64,000 nt of DNA, taken from the NCBI RefSeq assembly GCF_000247695.1, contig NW_004624805.1:7366198-7430197 (forward strand), given 5' to 3'. Shown piece by piece: positions 1 to 12,092 of the stretch; the stretch's first letter is position 1, and each line of letters begins with the position of its first letter. Under the pieces are notes generated by a model. The model was not told the origin of the DNA, made no database searches, and saw only the letters and a list, made by a program, of their open reading frames with translations. Origin of the DNA: Heterocephalus glaber (taxonomy: Eukaryota; Chordata; Mammalia; Rodentia; Bathyergidae). The translations under genes were made by a program, and so were the position numbers.

Positions 1-666
1 TAAAATTAAGTTTTTATCCTTCTCATTTGAGATTTAAGGCAAGAATTGACAAAAGAAGACCAAGGGAATTGTATTGTATAGACTGAGACAGATGTTTTTC
101 TTTTTAAACAAAATACCTGCATAGTCAACTCTTTTATTTGAAATAAGTGAAAACCAGACTATTATTTTGTGTTGAATTTGATGTACAGATGTAACTTTAT
201 TCCATTAAAGTATACATAAGCTTTATTCTTTTTCCTAGAAAGTGACTTAGTTACAGTGTTAAACTTCCTCTTTCCCTGACAGACTTTGGGTGGATATGAC
301 TACAAAGGACCACTACAGTTGGCATTGCCAATGCCATTGAGTAAATAAGAAAATGAAGTGAAGTCAACTTGAAATTTTACCAGATTAGTGGCCATGTAAA
401 GTGGTAGAACCATACAATTGTAGTATTTAATAGTAAGAATCTATCATTCAGTAAATTGTCTACCAGCAAACATTTTACAATAGAAATTTCTAGTCCAGTT
501 TGGTATTCTCAGTTATTAATCTTTTGTGCTCGTAGGCACATGCCTGCCTCCCACGAAACAAACTGTAAAATGTAGCGTGAGGTTCATTTGACTTCTTGAA
601 AGCAACAAAAGAGTGAAGATCTGACCTGTTTCTGACACCCTGATATTTCTTGGTATTTTTAGATGA

Positions 667-757
667 TTTTTTTTTTTTTCCTAGCGCCGGAGGTTGAACC
701 CAGGGACTTGTGCATGCAAGGCAAGCAGTCTGCCACTAAGCCACTCCCCCCAGCCCA
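667..757 (-). mobile_element. ID-type tRNA-derived SINE
   Basis: Minus-strand copy, recognised by a T-run (the poly-A tail) followed by the reverse complement of box B (GGTTGAACCCAGGG) and of box A (near CCACTAAGCCA). Several mismatches to the other copies here suggest an older insertion. Confidence 0.75.
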
Positions 758-2003
758 GTATTTTGATTTAAAATCTGAAAGTTCTGTGGTTTAGAACCAC
801 AGAGCTCCTGCCTCAAGTTTGGTGCATTTGACAAGCAGACTCAGCAACCCTCACCACCAGAGCAGTCCTGTGTGCACTGCTGTCCACCCCCCCTCCCTTC
901 AGGAGACAGGCGTCCCCGGGTGCCAGGTTGGAAAGTCGAGAGTTGCTTCCCCAGGGTCCTCCATGACGCCCACCCTGGGAGCCAAGCCTAGCTGTGATTC
1001 ACCGCAGAGCCCTTTTGGCATTGTCCTCCTCTGTGTTCGCCTTCCATTTGTGAGCTTTTCTGGTCTCTGCAGAGTCAGGTGAGAGGAGTGTGAAGAGCTT
1101 GTCTTACAGGCATTCATGGTATGGGCGTTTCTGTGAATGGATAGGAAGAGTTAAGAAAAAAGACCCGGACAAGCCCGTTCCATTCACTTCTTTATCATGG
1201 AAATGACTGTATACAATTTTTAAGGCTTTCTGGTAGTAGGAAATAGGGTTTAAGAAATAGGGTTTAAGAGTAAGAGTCATTAAATTAAGTTTAAATTGTG
1301 GGTCATTTCGAAGACACCCATACTGGGTGCTCAGGTGGCAGGCGTTGATTGAACAGGAAGTTTCTTCTCACAGAACCTGCCCTGTGTGCTCTGTATGATC
1401 TTAGGGCGTGCAATCGACTGTTAAAGAAATAACGCCTTTCCCCTGCTGTATCTGAGCTGCAAAGGAAGCTACCTCTGACTGCTTGGGAGAGGCATAAATC
1501 ATAATTGTAGGTTCTAATAAATGTAAATCCATGAAAAATGCTTTAGCTCCAAATAGCTGAGTAGCAGAGGCTTGTAAAACAGTACCAGTATTCCTCCCCG
1601 GAGTCCAGGTCCGTCTCTTTAACAGTGAGATTTCGAAGCCTTCTTAGAAATCTCTGCTCCCTTGGTTTTAGCAACTGAACAATAGCAAGTCTTAATAGGA
1701 CGGAAATGAATTCTTAAAGTTCAACTTTTTCACATTTTTACTACTGATTTAAATAGTAAGGCTCAGACCGAGTGATAGCTGGGTCTTCACTTCTTCAGGG
1801 GCACAGCACAAACATTCTAAATTCAAAGTGGCAGCCTCTCCTTTCCCTTGTCTGAGTGATCTCTGATAAAGCATTAATCATCTCAAGGTTCTATTCAAGT
1901 CCATTGATGGAAATTGTGAAATGTAATTTAGCTTGAGGAATTGGATTAATGTTTTCTAATAGCTCTGAGGTATTCAGTGATTTATAGGTTTTGGTGCTGG
2001 CAG
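758..2003. other. Unique intronic sequence, no gene seen
   Basis: Short overlapping ORFs near 819-1117 on both strands have no recognisable homology. A 14-15-bp unit containing AAATAGGGTTTAAG is tandemly duplicated at about 1240-1269. The interval 1860-1960 is rich in ATTAAT/AATTTA-type motifs and could be regulatory, but nothing decides it. Confidence 0.5.
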
Positions 2004-2029
2004 GTGTGTGTGTGTGTGTGTGTGTGTGT
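2004..2029 (+). repeat. (GT)n microsatellite
   Basis: About 12 uninterrupted GT/TG dinucleotides. Confidence 0.95.
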
Positions 2030-2224
2030 ATACTCAAGTTAATCTGTATTGGTGATTAGAAATGATTCACATTGTGTGCCATAAAAATGTGAGAACTCTG
2101 TGACTGGCGAATATTACGTGGTTTATTTGCTGTCTGGCATTGTAACTCATTTGTTACTTTGTGTACCCAATTCAAAGTCCCGCTCAAGAAATATTTGTTG
2201 ACTTTCGGAAAACATTTAAATAAA

Positions 2225-2298
2225 GGTTGAGGTGTAGCTCAGTGGTAGAGCACACGTGTCACAAGTTCAAGGCCCTGGGCTTCATCTGAAGCACCTCA
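2225..2298 (+). mobile_element. ID-type SINE, older GGTAGAGC subfamily
   Basis: Contains GTAGCTCAGTGGTAGAGC (box A) and CAAGGCCCTGGGCTTCA (box B region), with no intact A-tail. The divergence suggests an old copy. Confidence 0.75.
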
Positions 2299-2689
2299 GC
2301 CCCGAATGTCCCTTAGGTGCAGAGTCATACATAGGCTCGTGCCTGTATGTTTAGTCCTGCTTTGTTTTGAAGCGTTTTCAGAATTTGTTGTACACTGAGT
2401 ACTTACTCTCTGAGTGTCTGTGATGCAAAATGTTAGATCCCTCTTCCATCAGTGCCCTCTGTTCTGTCTCTTTTTACTGTTCCCCAGCCCACCACGCTTC
2501 TGTCTCTGACTCACATCGAGCACACCCTAGGTCTCACTGCCCACTTCCTAAAGTTCCTGTGGAAGGCAGCCTCCCCTTGGCTTTGTGCTGTTTACCTTTG
2601 CACCCAAAGGGTCTGAGCATGGCCTGGCACATGCTGGACCTTCTGGGGTCCTTTATGGAATAGGAAGGAGGAAAAAGCAAGGTCTCCCA

Positions 2690-2870
2690 TTCCCAGAAAG
2701 CCTAACTGTTGATTCTGTCTCCCCTTGGACCAGTTCTTTCATCTTGTAAGACTTAGTTCTTTATCTGTGAAATATATGTTGTGGTACCCACGCCACTGAA
2801 TTGAGCTACATGACATTATATGGGTACAGTGCCTTATTTAGTGCCTAGAACACTGTGGGCTTTCAAAGCC
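2690..2870 (+). mobile_element. MIR-like ancient SINE
   Basis: Order of motifs follows MIR: TTCTTTCATCTTGTAAGACTT, then TTTATCTGTGAAATA, then a tail with GTGCCTAGAACACTG. Heavily diverged, recognised by eye. Confidence 0.5.
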
Positions 2871-3649
2871 TTAGCTCCTTCCTTGTCTGAAGGCAGCGTT
2901 CTGCAGTAGGAGTTATGTGGTCCATTCTAACATTACATTCCTGTAGACGAGCTATTTCCATGACTCAACCCTCGTTCAAACTGATGTCATTGTATTTGTG
3001 TCCATGGAGACAAAATTAATGCCCCAGGGGATTCAGAGTAGGCAACTTTCAACTGCTGTTGTGGTAAGTTTTGTTGCATCAGTGAGAGTTTTACAGGCAC
3101 ACTTTGAGTATTACTAACAAGTCGTGAGTACAACATACTTGGGGAGGAGTCACCACAACTAGCAAAGAACTTGGGCTGATACTGTGGAGCACTTTGAATG
3201 TGGGATGAGCGATTTCTTCTCAACTTGATATCTGGAATGAGGCAGCTTCGCATGATGGTGTCCCTGGAATAAGCTGCCAGCCTCCAGTTGTCTGTGTCCA
3301 GAGTCCTCTCTGACCTCTGCCATCCACGGTGAGCCTCGGGCCTCTCTGCTGCCTCTTCCATCCAGTGCACCCTAATCAAGCCTGCTGTGGAAGACACTGC
3401 TTATAATCATAGCTATGTTGCCTTATCCCCACACAGGCATGTCAAGCTTAAGCTTGGTGACAGTGACTCCAGAAACTCCCAGCCTTGTCCTAAACTCCCT
3501 CAGCTTATCCTGTACCAGGGGTACCTAGCCCACGAATGCTGTGCTCACACGTGGTGTTTCTTTTCCTTCTTGAGCCACCAACTTCATTTCCACATCAGCA
3601 GCCTTTCCTTTCTTTATATCCCTGTGTGGAATTCATTCTTTTGCCCCAA

Positions 3650-3900
3650 TTTTGGAATGGTGACCTCGCCTGGTCTTGGGCCTGTCTGCAGTCTTGACAG
3701 AGAAGTCTTCCTTTATCAGCGCATCATTGCCTCTCATGTCCTCATGCTTGAATTCTTACTTCACTATCCGTTACTTTATTAGTAGAGCATGAGCTCGTGA
3801 GCATAAGGATCTCAGCTCCCTGCTATGTCCCCTGTATGTCTTTGACACATGGTAGGCATCCAGGTATCAGTTGAATAAGTGAATGAATGAATGAATGAAC
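3650..3900 (+). mobile_element. LINE L2 3' end
   Basis: The segment around 3780-3877 follows the L2 3' UTR pattern: AGAGCATGAGCTCGTGAGC, then GACACATGGTAGGCATC and GTTGAATAAGTGAATGAATG. It ends in the (GAAT)n tail typical of L2. The upstream part is a weaker match, so the 5' limit is approximate. Confidence 0.65.
3878..3899 (+). repeat. (GAAT)n tail repeat of the L2
   Basis: Five successive GAAT units, the characteristic 3' end of L2. Confidence 0.9.
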
Positions 3901-4423
3901 AAAAAGATACCTCAGCTTCATTCCCTATGTCTCCTTTCCCTACCTCACCCCACTTACATTTCATAGAAAAAACGGAGGGACTCTATTTGCTAATTACAGA
4001 TGCTTGCTGTTGCTAGGTAATGGAGGATCTTTGGTTGCATGCGGAGATGAAGTAAGATTTATTATTGTTTGGAAGAAGGTGCAGGCTCAGAAATGTGTGT
4101 AGTATTGCTGGAGGTGGGGTGATGGCTGTAGGGAGTGGAGGGGAACAAGCTAGTCTTTGTGACTAGGGTTGGGGTTTCCGGGCAGGAATGCAGTGTGGTG
4201 TGGTGGGGACTTCTTTCTCCTTCCTGTCCTTGCATGTACAGGGCCATGCATGGGCCAGGAGCAGTAGCGTTAAGGTGTCAGTCAGATTTGTAGGATCAGA
4301 GGGAGGAAAAGTTGGGGATTTAATAAATGGCCACCAGAAGGACAAATTTTATTTTCAAGTGTCCTGTGCCTGCTCCTACTCCACTACTCCAAAAAATTAT
4401 GAGGTTCACTCTCATACATGTCA

Positions 4424-4467
4424 GACGAGATTGGACGCGTTCAGGGTGGTGTGGCCATAGATGGCAT
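4424..4467 (-). pseudogene. 5S rRNA-derived fragment (first ~42 nt)
   Basis: The reverse complement reads CTATGGCCACACCACC then CTGAACGCGTCCAATCTC and GTCTGA. This is the 5' end of 5S rRNA (nt 1 to about 41) with five differences, all transitions. Homology stops there; the box A/IE/box C internal promoter further into the gene is absent, so it cannot be a functional 5S gene. A 14-bp direct repeat, TCTCATACATGTCA, lies at 4410-4423 and 4468-4481 and looks like a TSD. No poly-A is visible. It may be a truncated retrocopy or the head of a 5S-derived SINE. Confidence 0.75.
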
Positions 4468-4481
4468 TCTCATACATGTCA

Positions 4482-5275
4482 AAGAATCAGAATTTCCACA
4501 GGTGATGTCCTGAGGGCTACATCGAGAGTCTTTGGAAATATTCACCTACAGTGTCTGCTTTTTGGACCATTTTGGGAATGATTCTCTTTGCAAACCAGGA
4601 AGGGTGTCCTGTATTCAGCTGTTGCTGGACAGGTATCTTTAGCTGATGGCAAGAAGGGAAGAGCACTCTTGAATGCAGCCTCTCCTTTGGCTAACCCCGA
4701 ACACCAAAAGCCAGTTTTTTTCTACCCCTTCTTCAGCCGAGTCCCCAACTCCTTCTCATGGCCCCAATTTAAAAATAATAAGTAGCAGAATTGCACCATG
4801 TGTCAATGAAACTGCAGTCAAGTATAGATTATTTACTCTTGCAATATTATGATGAATGTGTCTTTTCTTTTTCCTTTACCTCCAAGGGGGAAAATTGGTG
4901 ACAGGGTGAAACAAAAGAAGTGAGTCAGGCAGCAGCAGTGTATACATTTGAAAAGCAAAGGGATGCAGAGTCATATTTGATTTGTCATAATTTCAAGACC
5001 CTCTTGGGTGCACATTCCTTGTCTTGCTCTTCCCTTTAGTACTGATTTTGGCGTTACATTTACAGAGCAATTGAATAGCTGTCCAGTGCCACGCACAGAT
5101 GCACCCTGGCTAATGCTGCCCACTGTCATTGCAGTGAGGGAGAAGGGGCTGGACAGTGCACACTGCTGAGACCGCCTTTCATTACAAGAGCTGGCTGCAT
5201 CCGTGTCAGTGAGACCCAGAGTGAGGGTTACAGTGGGCATTTGATAAATGATTCTGGTTTGGTGATGTCGCCATC
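4482..5275. other. Unique intronic sequence, no gene seen
   Basis: Only short ORFs without homology or splice context. No repeat recognised. Confidence 0.5.
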
Positions 5276-5400
5276 TGTGATGGTTTAGATCTGGGGTTTG
5301 CCCCAGTATTTCATGTCCTGGCCACCGTGATGTGGGCAGCTTCCCTCCATGGAGCCCATGGTGACTCTGAGCTGAGTGTCACAGTGCTAATGGAAAGGGT
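5276..5400 (+). mobile_element. Possible MaLR LTR 5' fragment
   Basis: TGTGATGGTTTAGATCTGGG resembles the 5' start of rodent MaLR LTRs and recalls the start of the copies at 19358 and 53366. Similarity fades after about 120 bp. Confidence 0.45.
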
Positions 5401-5561
5401 CCCAGGACTTGCTCTGATTCATAGGATGATTACTTTTATTGGCCATTAATAAAATTCTTGTACATCTAAGTAGCCATGGCTTCCCATCAGGACGTGGGAA
5501 GCATTGGCATGCAGGTGGTATGGCTAAAGCAGTTTGCCCCTGGCACATGCAGTATCTTCTT

Positions 5562-5584
5562 ACACAGAACACAGAACACAGAAC
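5562..5584 (+). repeat. Short tandem repeat, ACACAGA-type unit
   Basis: Three copies of a 7-bp unit (ACACAGA/ACACAGA/ACACAGA with an A spacer pattern). Confidence 0.7.
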
Positions 5585-6598
5585 GTTACCGCCAGCACCA
5601 CAGTGACTGTAATCTGTAGCTTGTCTTTCTTCTGGACGGTTTCAAAGAAATCTAGGCCATACCACATGAGTTCCTCTTCCCAATCATGAGTGCCTCCTTT
5701 GTCTTTGAAATGACAACTTACCTGCCTACTTTTTTCATGGGGATATTAACTCTGGAAGCAATGTTCATTCCACTTTTCAGAGGTGAACAATCAATAAAAA
5801 TAATAACAATGTAAAACTTGATTATAAAATGCTTGGGCTACCATCTACATGGTTTTGGTGGTTGATCTGTATGGAAACCACACCCTCTGAAGTATTGTTA
5901 GACTGTCTCATTTCCCTGTTTACCCCTTACCTCACTGTTGCTCCCTTTACATTAAGGGAACTATGCAATACATAATTCTGGAAGCCAAGGTAGTGTTTTT
6001 CATTTAAGATTAGCTCAAGGAGAAATTAGGGTTATATTGAAAATGGACTGAGGTCTGCTGTTACTCAGTCCACCAGACTGCCTCTTGTTGCTTTTCCAAG
6101 TCCTTGATACTGACTTCCTTTAATCAAGTAGTTATTCAGAGAAACTGATCAGGTTTCCATGGGGTCATTGCTTCTCTTATATTCTTGGTTCTTTCTATAT
6201 TATTTTCCATATCCTTATTTCCAGATGTCCCATTTCTGTAGCCATTAGTCAAAGCTAAAAACTAGCCTGTGTTAAAGTAGTAATAGTTACTTCATATGAC
6301 TAAACTATTTTCTCCTGGATATTCAAATATGAGATTTTTGGTGAAACATTGTTTTTTAAAGTATTGATAAAAATCTTGTGGGGGAATTCTTAGGGTATCC
6401 TATATGTTTTGGGTAAGTGATGTGTTCACATGGTGAAATGGAACAACACTATCTGCAAGCCATTTTCCTTCCCCGGAAGCAATCAATATTGTTGGTTTTT
6501 ATATATGTGTCCTTCTAGAGTTGGTTTATCCTTACATAAGCAAATGCAGAGCACTTCTGCCCTATTTCACGCACACATTTTCACTGTTTTGTACCTTT

Positions 6599-6701
6599 AC
6601 ATAGACTATGTTATATACAACGTGTAGACTGTGTTATATATATTACATAGACTGTAGTTTATACAACATAGACTATATTACATATAACATAGACTATTAT
6701 A
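6599..6701 (+). repeat. Degenerate ~22-bp tandem repeat
   Basis: About five imperfect copies of ACATAGACTRTRTTATATA: start points near 6599, 6624, 6645, 6667 and 6688, each with the core AGACT. AT-rich, minisatellite-like; not a tRNA or coding repeat. Confidence 0.8.
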
Positions 6702-6786
6702 GAGTTTTACAAAAGACAGAAGCCACCACAGTTATCTTCTCCCAGCAGTCAGTTGGTGCTATCTGCAGGCTTCTGGAATTTTGCTA

Positions 6787-6814
6787 AAAAAAAAAAAAAG
6801 GAGAGAGAGAGAGA
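6787..6814 (+). repeat. Poly-A / (GA)n simple repeat
   Basis: A 13-nt A-run directly followed by GGAGAGAGAGAGAGA. It looks like the remains of a retroelement tail, but no element body is recognised in front of it. Confidence 0.8.
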
Positions 6815-9800
6815 AATTAGAAAAATTGGTGGGTACTAGAAATAGTAAAGAATCAGCATACAAAATTTAGTAGATTGTTTTTAAAAAGAAAAATTAGCAT
6901 CCAGTTAGTTTAATTTCAGTTCCTAATAGACTGATGAAATAAACATTAACAAGAATGTGTAAACATCTATAAGATAATGGAAGTGGGAGTAAAGACTTTA
7001 AAGTAGTAATCATCATACAAAAACCTGATTGCTTTCCTTGATGGCTTTATAGAATTACTTGATTAAAAAAGGCTATAGCTGTTAGATATCATGATTTTTA
7101 GAAAGCAATATTTTTGAAATCTTACATGCCAAATTAACTGAATTGGATAAAGAAAATTGTAAATGTGTAATAAACTATCCGAGAGGTAGCGATTATTGAA
7201 AATGTATCAAATTGATGAGAACCACAGGATAATGTGTATATTTTCTTTAATGATCTGGAAGAAGTAGCTAAGCAGTATATTAATGAAATCTTCAGACAGT
7301 GGCAAATGGGGTGCTTTTGTAATGAGTGTTAATGAGAATGAGGCAATGGGGTCAAACATACAAGTTCACTGTAACAAAAAGAGGAAAATGTGTCTTTGCA
7401 AAAAGATCACCAATGCATCTCGGGAGAAATAATCAAATCCGTGGGACCAGAGGAAGGAAAAATCTAATGAGCAGGTAACTTATATTAAATGGTAGTAAAA
7501 TGATAGTTCATCGATAGTTTATCCTTAACTCATGAAATGATCAACTATTTTATCTGCAAAATTAGTCCAGATGTCATTTAGATGGGACAAATCAAGAACT
7601 TATCAGTGAGGGAACTTTTCAAAGCAGACATGTGATTCAGATGAAGAAAATGAAGACGTAGACACACATTGCAGAGGCACTGGAAGGGGTGGCCTGGTGA
7701 TGTTCTGCTCTGCCTGGTGAGTAGTTGTGTGCTAGCTCTGCACCTCTTCCTCAAGGGACTGCTCAGAGCTGCTTGAGAAGAGCTGAACTAGAGCCAAAGA
7801 GCAAGCATCTGAGCACAAAACTTTTAGGTATCCTCCCTAGGTTACACTTTTTGTCTTAGGCTCAGAGGAGTCGCATTGTCTTGCTGAGACTTACTGATAG
7901 TGGGGTACTGAGGCTTAGTCGCAGCTCCAAGCAAACCCCCGTTTCCTCCGTGTGTTAGAAAGGCCTGTGTAGTGGACGTTTCTGAGGGCAACGTGTGTGT
8001 TCCTTCTGCCTTTGAGGAAGTGGCGAGGGCTCTGTTTACGTGGACAAAGAAGAGGGAAAGATTTCAGTCGCGGTTCAGTAAGGACTTTAGAACCCCAATC
8101 AACAAATGCTTTTATCTAGTTGGGAATCAGGAAAAATAATAACTTAAAAAATTGAGAGGATATGCCAGATAGCTTCATCACTTCAAATTTGTGGATCAAG
8201 TATAGCATTTAAAATCTGAGTGATACTAAGGATCTGTCATAGTATATGATTTATGTAGAACAGAGGCTCTCCTGAGTACAGTGTCTAGTAACTAGCATTA
8301 TTAATACAAATTAAATAGGTGGAGATGAAGGAATTAAAATTAGTCCCAATTTACATTGATTTTTGTTTTAAAAGCATCAATTTTGTAGAAAATTTTGGAG
8401 CTTCGCAGTGATAGAAAATTTCAAGCGCATTGTGTGTCTGGGAGGGAGAATGGCCTGTTTTCCCATCTGGATTAGTTTGACACAGAATCGATAGTAACAT
8501 CATTTGTATCGTACTTTACTGTTTACAGAGTGGATTCACATATGTTCTCATATTTCATCTGTGCAATGACCTCTGGAAGATAAGATTCCCTAATTATATT
8601 TTTTAACATCTATTTCTTAACTGTCTAAAAGCAGATTGATTGAGTCCCATTTCCTCAATTTGGAAGGCAGGGCTGAAGAACTGTTTGATAGAACATTTGA
8701 GAAAGCAGAGGAACAGAGAGGCAGGGGCTCTGAATATTAAAAATTAGACCTGAAATGGTTTGAGTAGCAGCCTTACTCATTTGTCCAAAGGCTGTGAGAC
8801 AAAAACACGAAACAAAGCCCAAAGACAGCAGCGAAAACAGGGAACATTTGGGCCTCTGTCCTGTTATTTACAGTGACAGCTTTCACGACTGCCTGTTTTC
8901 GAGAACAGAATATTTGGATATCCATTTCTGTAAAGACAACTTTTTTTTTCTTGGAGATTTGTTGTTTTACCGGCATATGCATAAGCCTGATTTAAATTCC
9001 ACAGCATTAGGTAGTAAGATGTCTACATCTTCCTTGCCATAGTTAATCTCTATTAGGTAGTTGTTTGAGAGTTTTGGTACGTCTTTTGTTTGCTAGGACT
9101 GAATGTAGTGTGTTATAACCCCCAAATCCCACAGATAATAAGAACAGCAGCTTACGCATGCTGGAAGTTTATTTTCTTTTATGGAAAAGAAGCCAAGGAG
9201 CCGGCAGTTAGAGGCTGGCCTGTAGCACTGCCCTGGCGTCCGAGAACGACAGCTTCTCCTGCGTGGTGTTCCTGGCAGGTCACCTGGTGGTCCATGAGCT
9301 CCGGCCCTCAGAGTTCACATTCAGGGAGGCAGAAGGGCACCTGGTTTCCCTTTCAGGATGCTTTTGTGAAGTACCAACTGCCACTCAGGCTTTTGTCTTG
9401 TTGTGGGTGTAGAGCTAGTGTAAGAGTGTCCTTCGAGGTAAGCCTGCAACTCTTCAGCGGAAAGTCGGTGAGGAGGGAGGGGAGGCAGATGGATGCTGCC
9501 ATCAGACCTCTTCGTCCAGTCACTCGTGGTGATTTCGCAGCTCATCAGCAGGGAGGATTCAGTCAGTCTATCATAGGTCAGGCTTTGGGGCCAGTCAACC
9601 CCTCCGAGTGTTTATACACCGCCATGTAAAAGTGCTCATATAGACAAGTGCTTAGAAGATACGCACTGGAGAGCATATTCATTCTCATAGTCATCTACTA
9701 GCCAGAAATCTTAACCCTGCAATTTTGTGCTGCTTCTAACTTCCACACCTTCCCTAAAGTCTTCAGGAGGAAACACAAGCAGTTTGATGTTAGAATATTT

Positions 9801-9820
9801 TTGTTTTGTTTTTTTAAATG
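6815..9820. other. AT-rich unique intron, no gene seen
   Basis: 3 kb without recognisable genes. A possible diverged MIR lies around 8510-8610. The longest ORF of the window, 179 codons at 9090-9629, is here but shows no domain, no family resemblance and no splice context. Confidence 0.5.
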
Positions 9821-9821
9821 A

Positions 9822-9836
9822 CCCCCCCCCCCCCCC
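9822..9836 (+). repeat. Poly-C tract (C15)
   Basis: Fifteen consecutive C after TTTTTTTAAATGA. One of five C-runs of 12 or more, all on this strand. Confidence 0.95.
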
Positions 9837-10452
9837 AGGAATTAACACTGCCTAGAGAACAGTGGCAAAATTCTAGCTCCCCATTTCTTTCAGGGTTAAG
9901 ATTTGGCCTTAGAGAAAACAGAAGAACATTCCAGAAATGGTCTAAGAAAGTTATTTCTTTTGAATGTTATTTGGAACAGCAAAGGACAATATGTTTTATA
10001 GCACAACTTTTAAGATGACTGAATTGGCAATAAATTCACATAATGAAACTTCCAGCAAGTCTTTATATTTCTACTGAGGAATTCCTTGGTTCTTGGTGTC
10101 AATTTTTAAATAGTTGATATCAGCTTTCTATTTTTTATGTTCCTTTAGTTGCAGAGCTAATGTGAACAGCTTGCTGTGATATGAAGAATGCTGTTACTTA
10201 GCCAATGAATCATTTCATGCATGTCTTGGTTGTCAGGCATGCTAAATAGCAGTTCCTAGTCACTAGAGGGACTGATTGCCTGGGACATTGTTGTGGGAGG
10301 TGCTCTTCCTTACCCATAACTAGCAGGATTGCTCCTTTATACCACCACCTCTCACAGCCCCTCTAGCCCACGGTTCTTCATCAAATTCAACTCTATACAG
10401 GTGAGAAGGAGTTCTGATTTCTCAAGACCTGGATCTTAGTTCTAGATTTGGG

Positions 10453-10526
10453 GGTTTTTTTGGGGGATGTTGGGAATTAAACCCAAGGCCTGGCGCATGC
10501 TAAACAATGAAGCATACCCCGACCCC
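10453..10526 (-). mobile_element. ID-type SINE
   Basis: Reverse complement of an ID element: T-run, GGGAATTAAACCCAAGGCC (box B) and a decayed box A near TGAAGCATACCCC. Old copy. Confidence 0.7.
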
Positions 10527-10731
10527 AAGTCATGTACCTTTCAGAGCCTCACTGCCTTCACATTGGGACCGACTCCGAAAACTTATTTCCAACATTCTGT
10601 AACTCTACATAATGCTTCTTTTCTAATAACCTGAAAAGATTCTAGAACACACTTTCTTAAGTATCTCAAAGGATATTAATTTATATTTAAAGATAATATA
10701 TTTAATTTGAACACTGTAATAATTATTAGCC

Positions 10732-10811
10732 TTTTTTGTGTGCTGAAGATGGAACTCAGACCCTTAAACATGTTAGGCAGATACTCTACTGTTGAACTAC
10801 ATTCCTAAGCC
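10732..10811 (-). mobile_element. ID-type SINE, diverged
   Basis: T-run, then GATGGAACTCAGACCC and CTACTGTTGAACTACATTCC, matching the reverse complement of ID box B and box A with many changes. Confidence 0.6.
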
Positions 10812-11689
10812 ATTTATTAGCTTTCAAAGGAACTTAAATCAAGAAATGCTTGGTATTGATAATTTATCATGAGCTTAGTGTTATGTAAGGTTATTTGTTG
10901 CATGATAACTGTTTTATGAGGAAAACAAGTTCAAACAAACCCATCCCACACCCTGACCATGTTTAACATTGTCTGTTGGAAATTAAATGCTAAGTGTGTT
11001 AGGTTGCTGGTGTCAGACAAGGACTGTTGAAGCAGATACCTTTGGAGTCAGCAAATGCTCAGGTCCATGTCCTGGATATCACCAAATTGCATCTGTATTC
11101 AAACAGTATGCACTTTGTAAGCTCATCGGCAGCCTACCTTTTCTGCCCTGTGTCCTGAGCACCTCGGTCTGTAAGCAGCCCTGCTCCTACAGTCTTTGTT
11201 CTTTGATATATGGTGTAAATCTTCATGTGCCCAAACCTGATCACAATTCCAAGCTTAAGAATGTAAATACGGGAGATTCCGAGTGGTTGGAATGTGTTTT
11301 AGGGAGAATAGCCAAGACTGGTACAAAGCATGGGAAATAGATGCACTCTTTTAAGAGAAGAAATCTCATTTTTCAAATTTCTGTACACACATCAAAGTGC
11401 TGTTTGGGCTTCAATCAAGAATGTTTTAATTGGGAGATTAAAATTTATTTTCTGCAGTATAGCTGTTATTTGTTTAGTGCTTATTATCTGGGAGCGAACT
11501 TGTTGGCTGTGTTTTTTTCATTTAATCTTTACAAATCTCCCATGTAGAAAATCCATTCCACAGATCAGGACAGCAGAATCTCCTAGGTGCATGGTACGGG
11601 TGGGTTAGGAGGCAGAGGCGCCCACGCTCTGAGGAGATCATGCTTAGAGACGCTGGAACCTATGGAAAAGGAAGTTGAGTGTGAGTTGG

Positions 11690-11835
11690 GAAGAGGCCAG
11701 CTCTTCACACTACATTATATGTTACAACCCGAGCCTCAGTTTCTTCATGATAGAACTTACCTTAGAATTGTGCGGTTAAAACAAGATGAGGTAAGGAACA
11801 AGTACAGTGCTTGGCATATCATATGTTCTTGGTAA
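11690..11835 (+). mobile_element. MIR-like ancient SINE
   Basis: CCTCAGTTTCTTCATGATAG followed by ACAGTGCTTGGCATATCATA is the usual MIR core-to-tail order. The 82-codon ORF here has no support. Confidence 0.55.
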
Positions 11836-11941
11836 AAATTTGCACTAGCAACTTTAAAACTTACTTGATATTCCCACTACTCATTGGCATGGAGATACCT
11901 CTTGTTTGGTTTAAGAAGAATAACATGCATTATGAATTCTT

Positions 11942-12026
11942 TTTTTTTTGGTAACAGGGATTGAACTCAGGTCCTTGCGCTTGCGCAGCAGCTGGTGAAA
12001 CCACTGAGCTAAATCCCCGGCCCCCC
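11942..12026 (-). mobile_element. ID SINE, young GGTTCTGCC-type, with TSD
   Basis: Nearly intact reverse-complement ID: poly-T, GGTAACAGGGATTGAACTCA, then CTGAGCTAAATCCCCGGCC. It is flanked by a perfect 12-bp TSD, TTATGAATTCTT, at 11930-11941 and 12027-12038, so it is a fairly recent retrotransposition. Confidence 0.9.
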
Positions 12027-12044
12027 TTATGAATTCTTAAAATA

Positions 12045-12092
12045 AGCCAGAGCCACAGATGTAGCTCAGTGGTAGAGCAAATACCTAACGTA
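12045..12092 (+). mobile_element. ID SINE fragment, older subfamily
   Basis: GATGTAGCTCAGTGGTAGAGC (box A region) survives; the box B half is lost. It sits directly beside the younger opposite-strand ID. Confidence 0.7.

Noticed and set aside
4424..4467. Functional 5S rRNA gene
   Set aside because: Two thirds of the gene, including most of the internal promoter, are absent.
9090..9629. 179-codon ORF, one of the longest in the window
   Set aside because: No recognisable domain or family, no splice or promoter context, overlapped by a minus-strand ORF; expected by chance in a GC-richer patch of intron.
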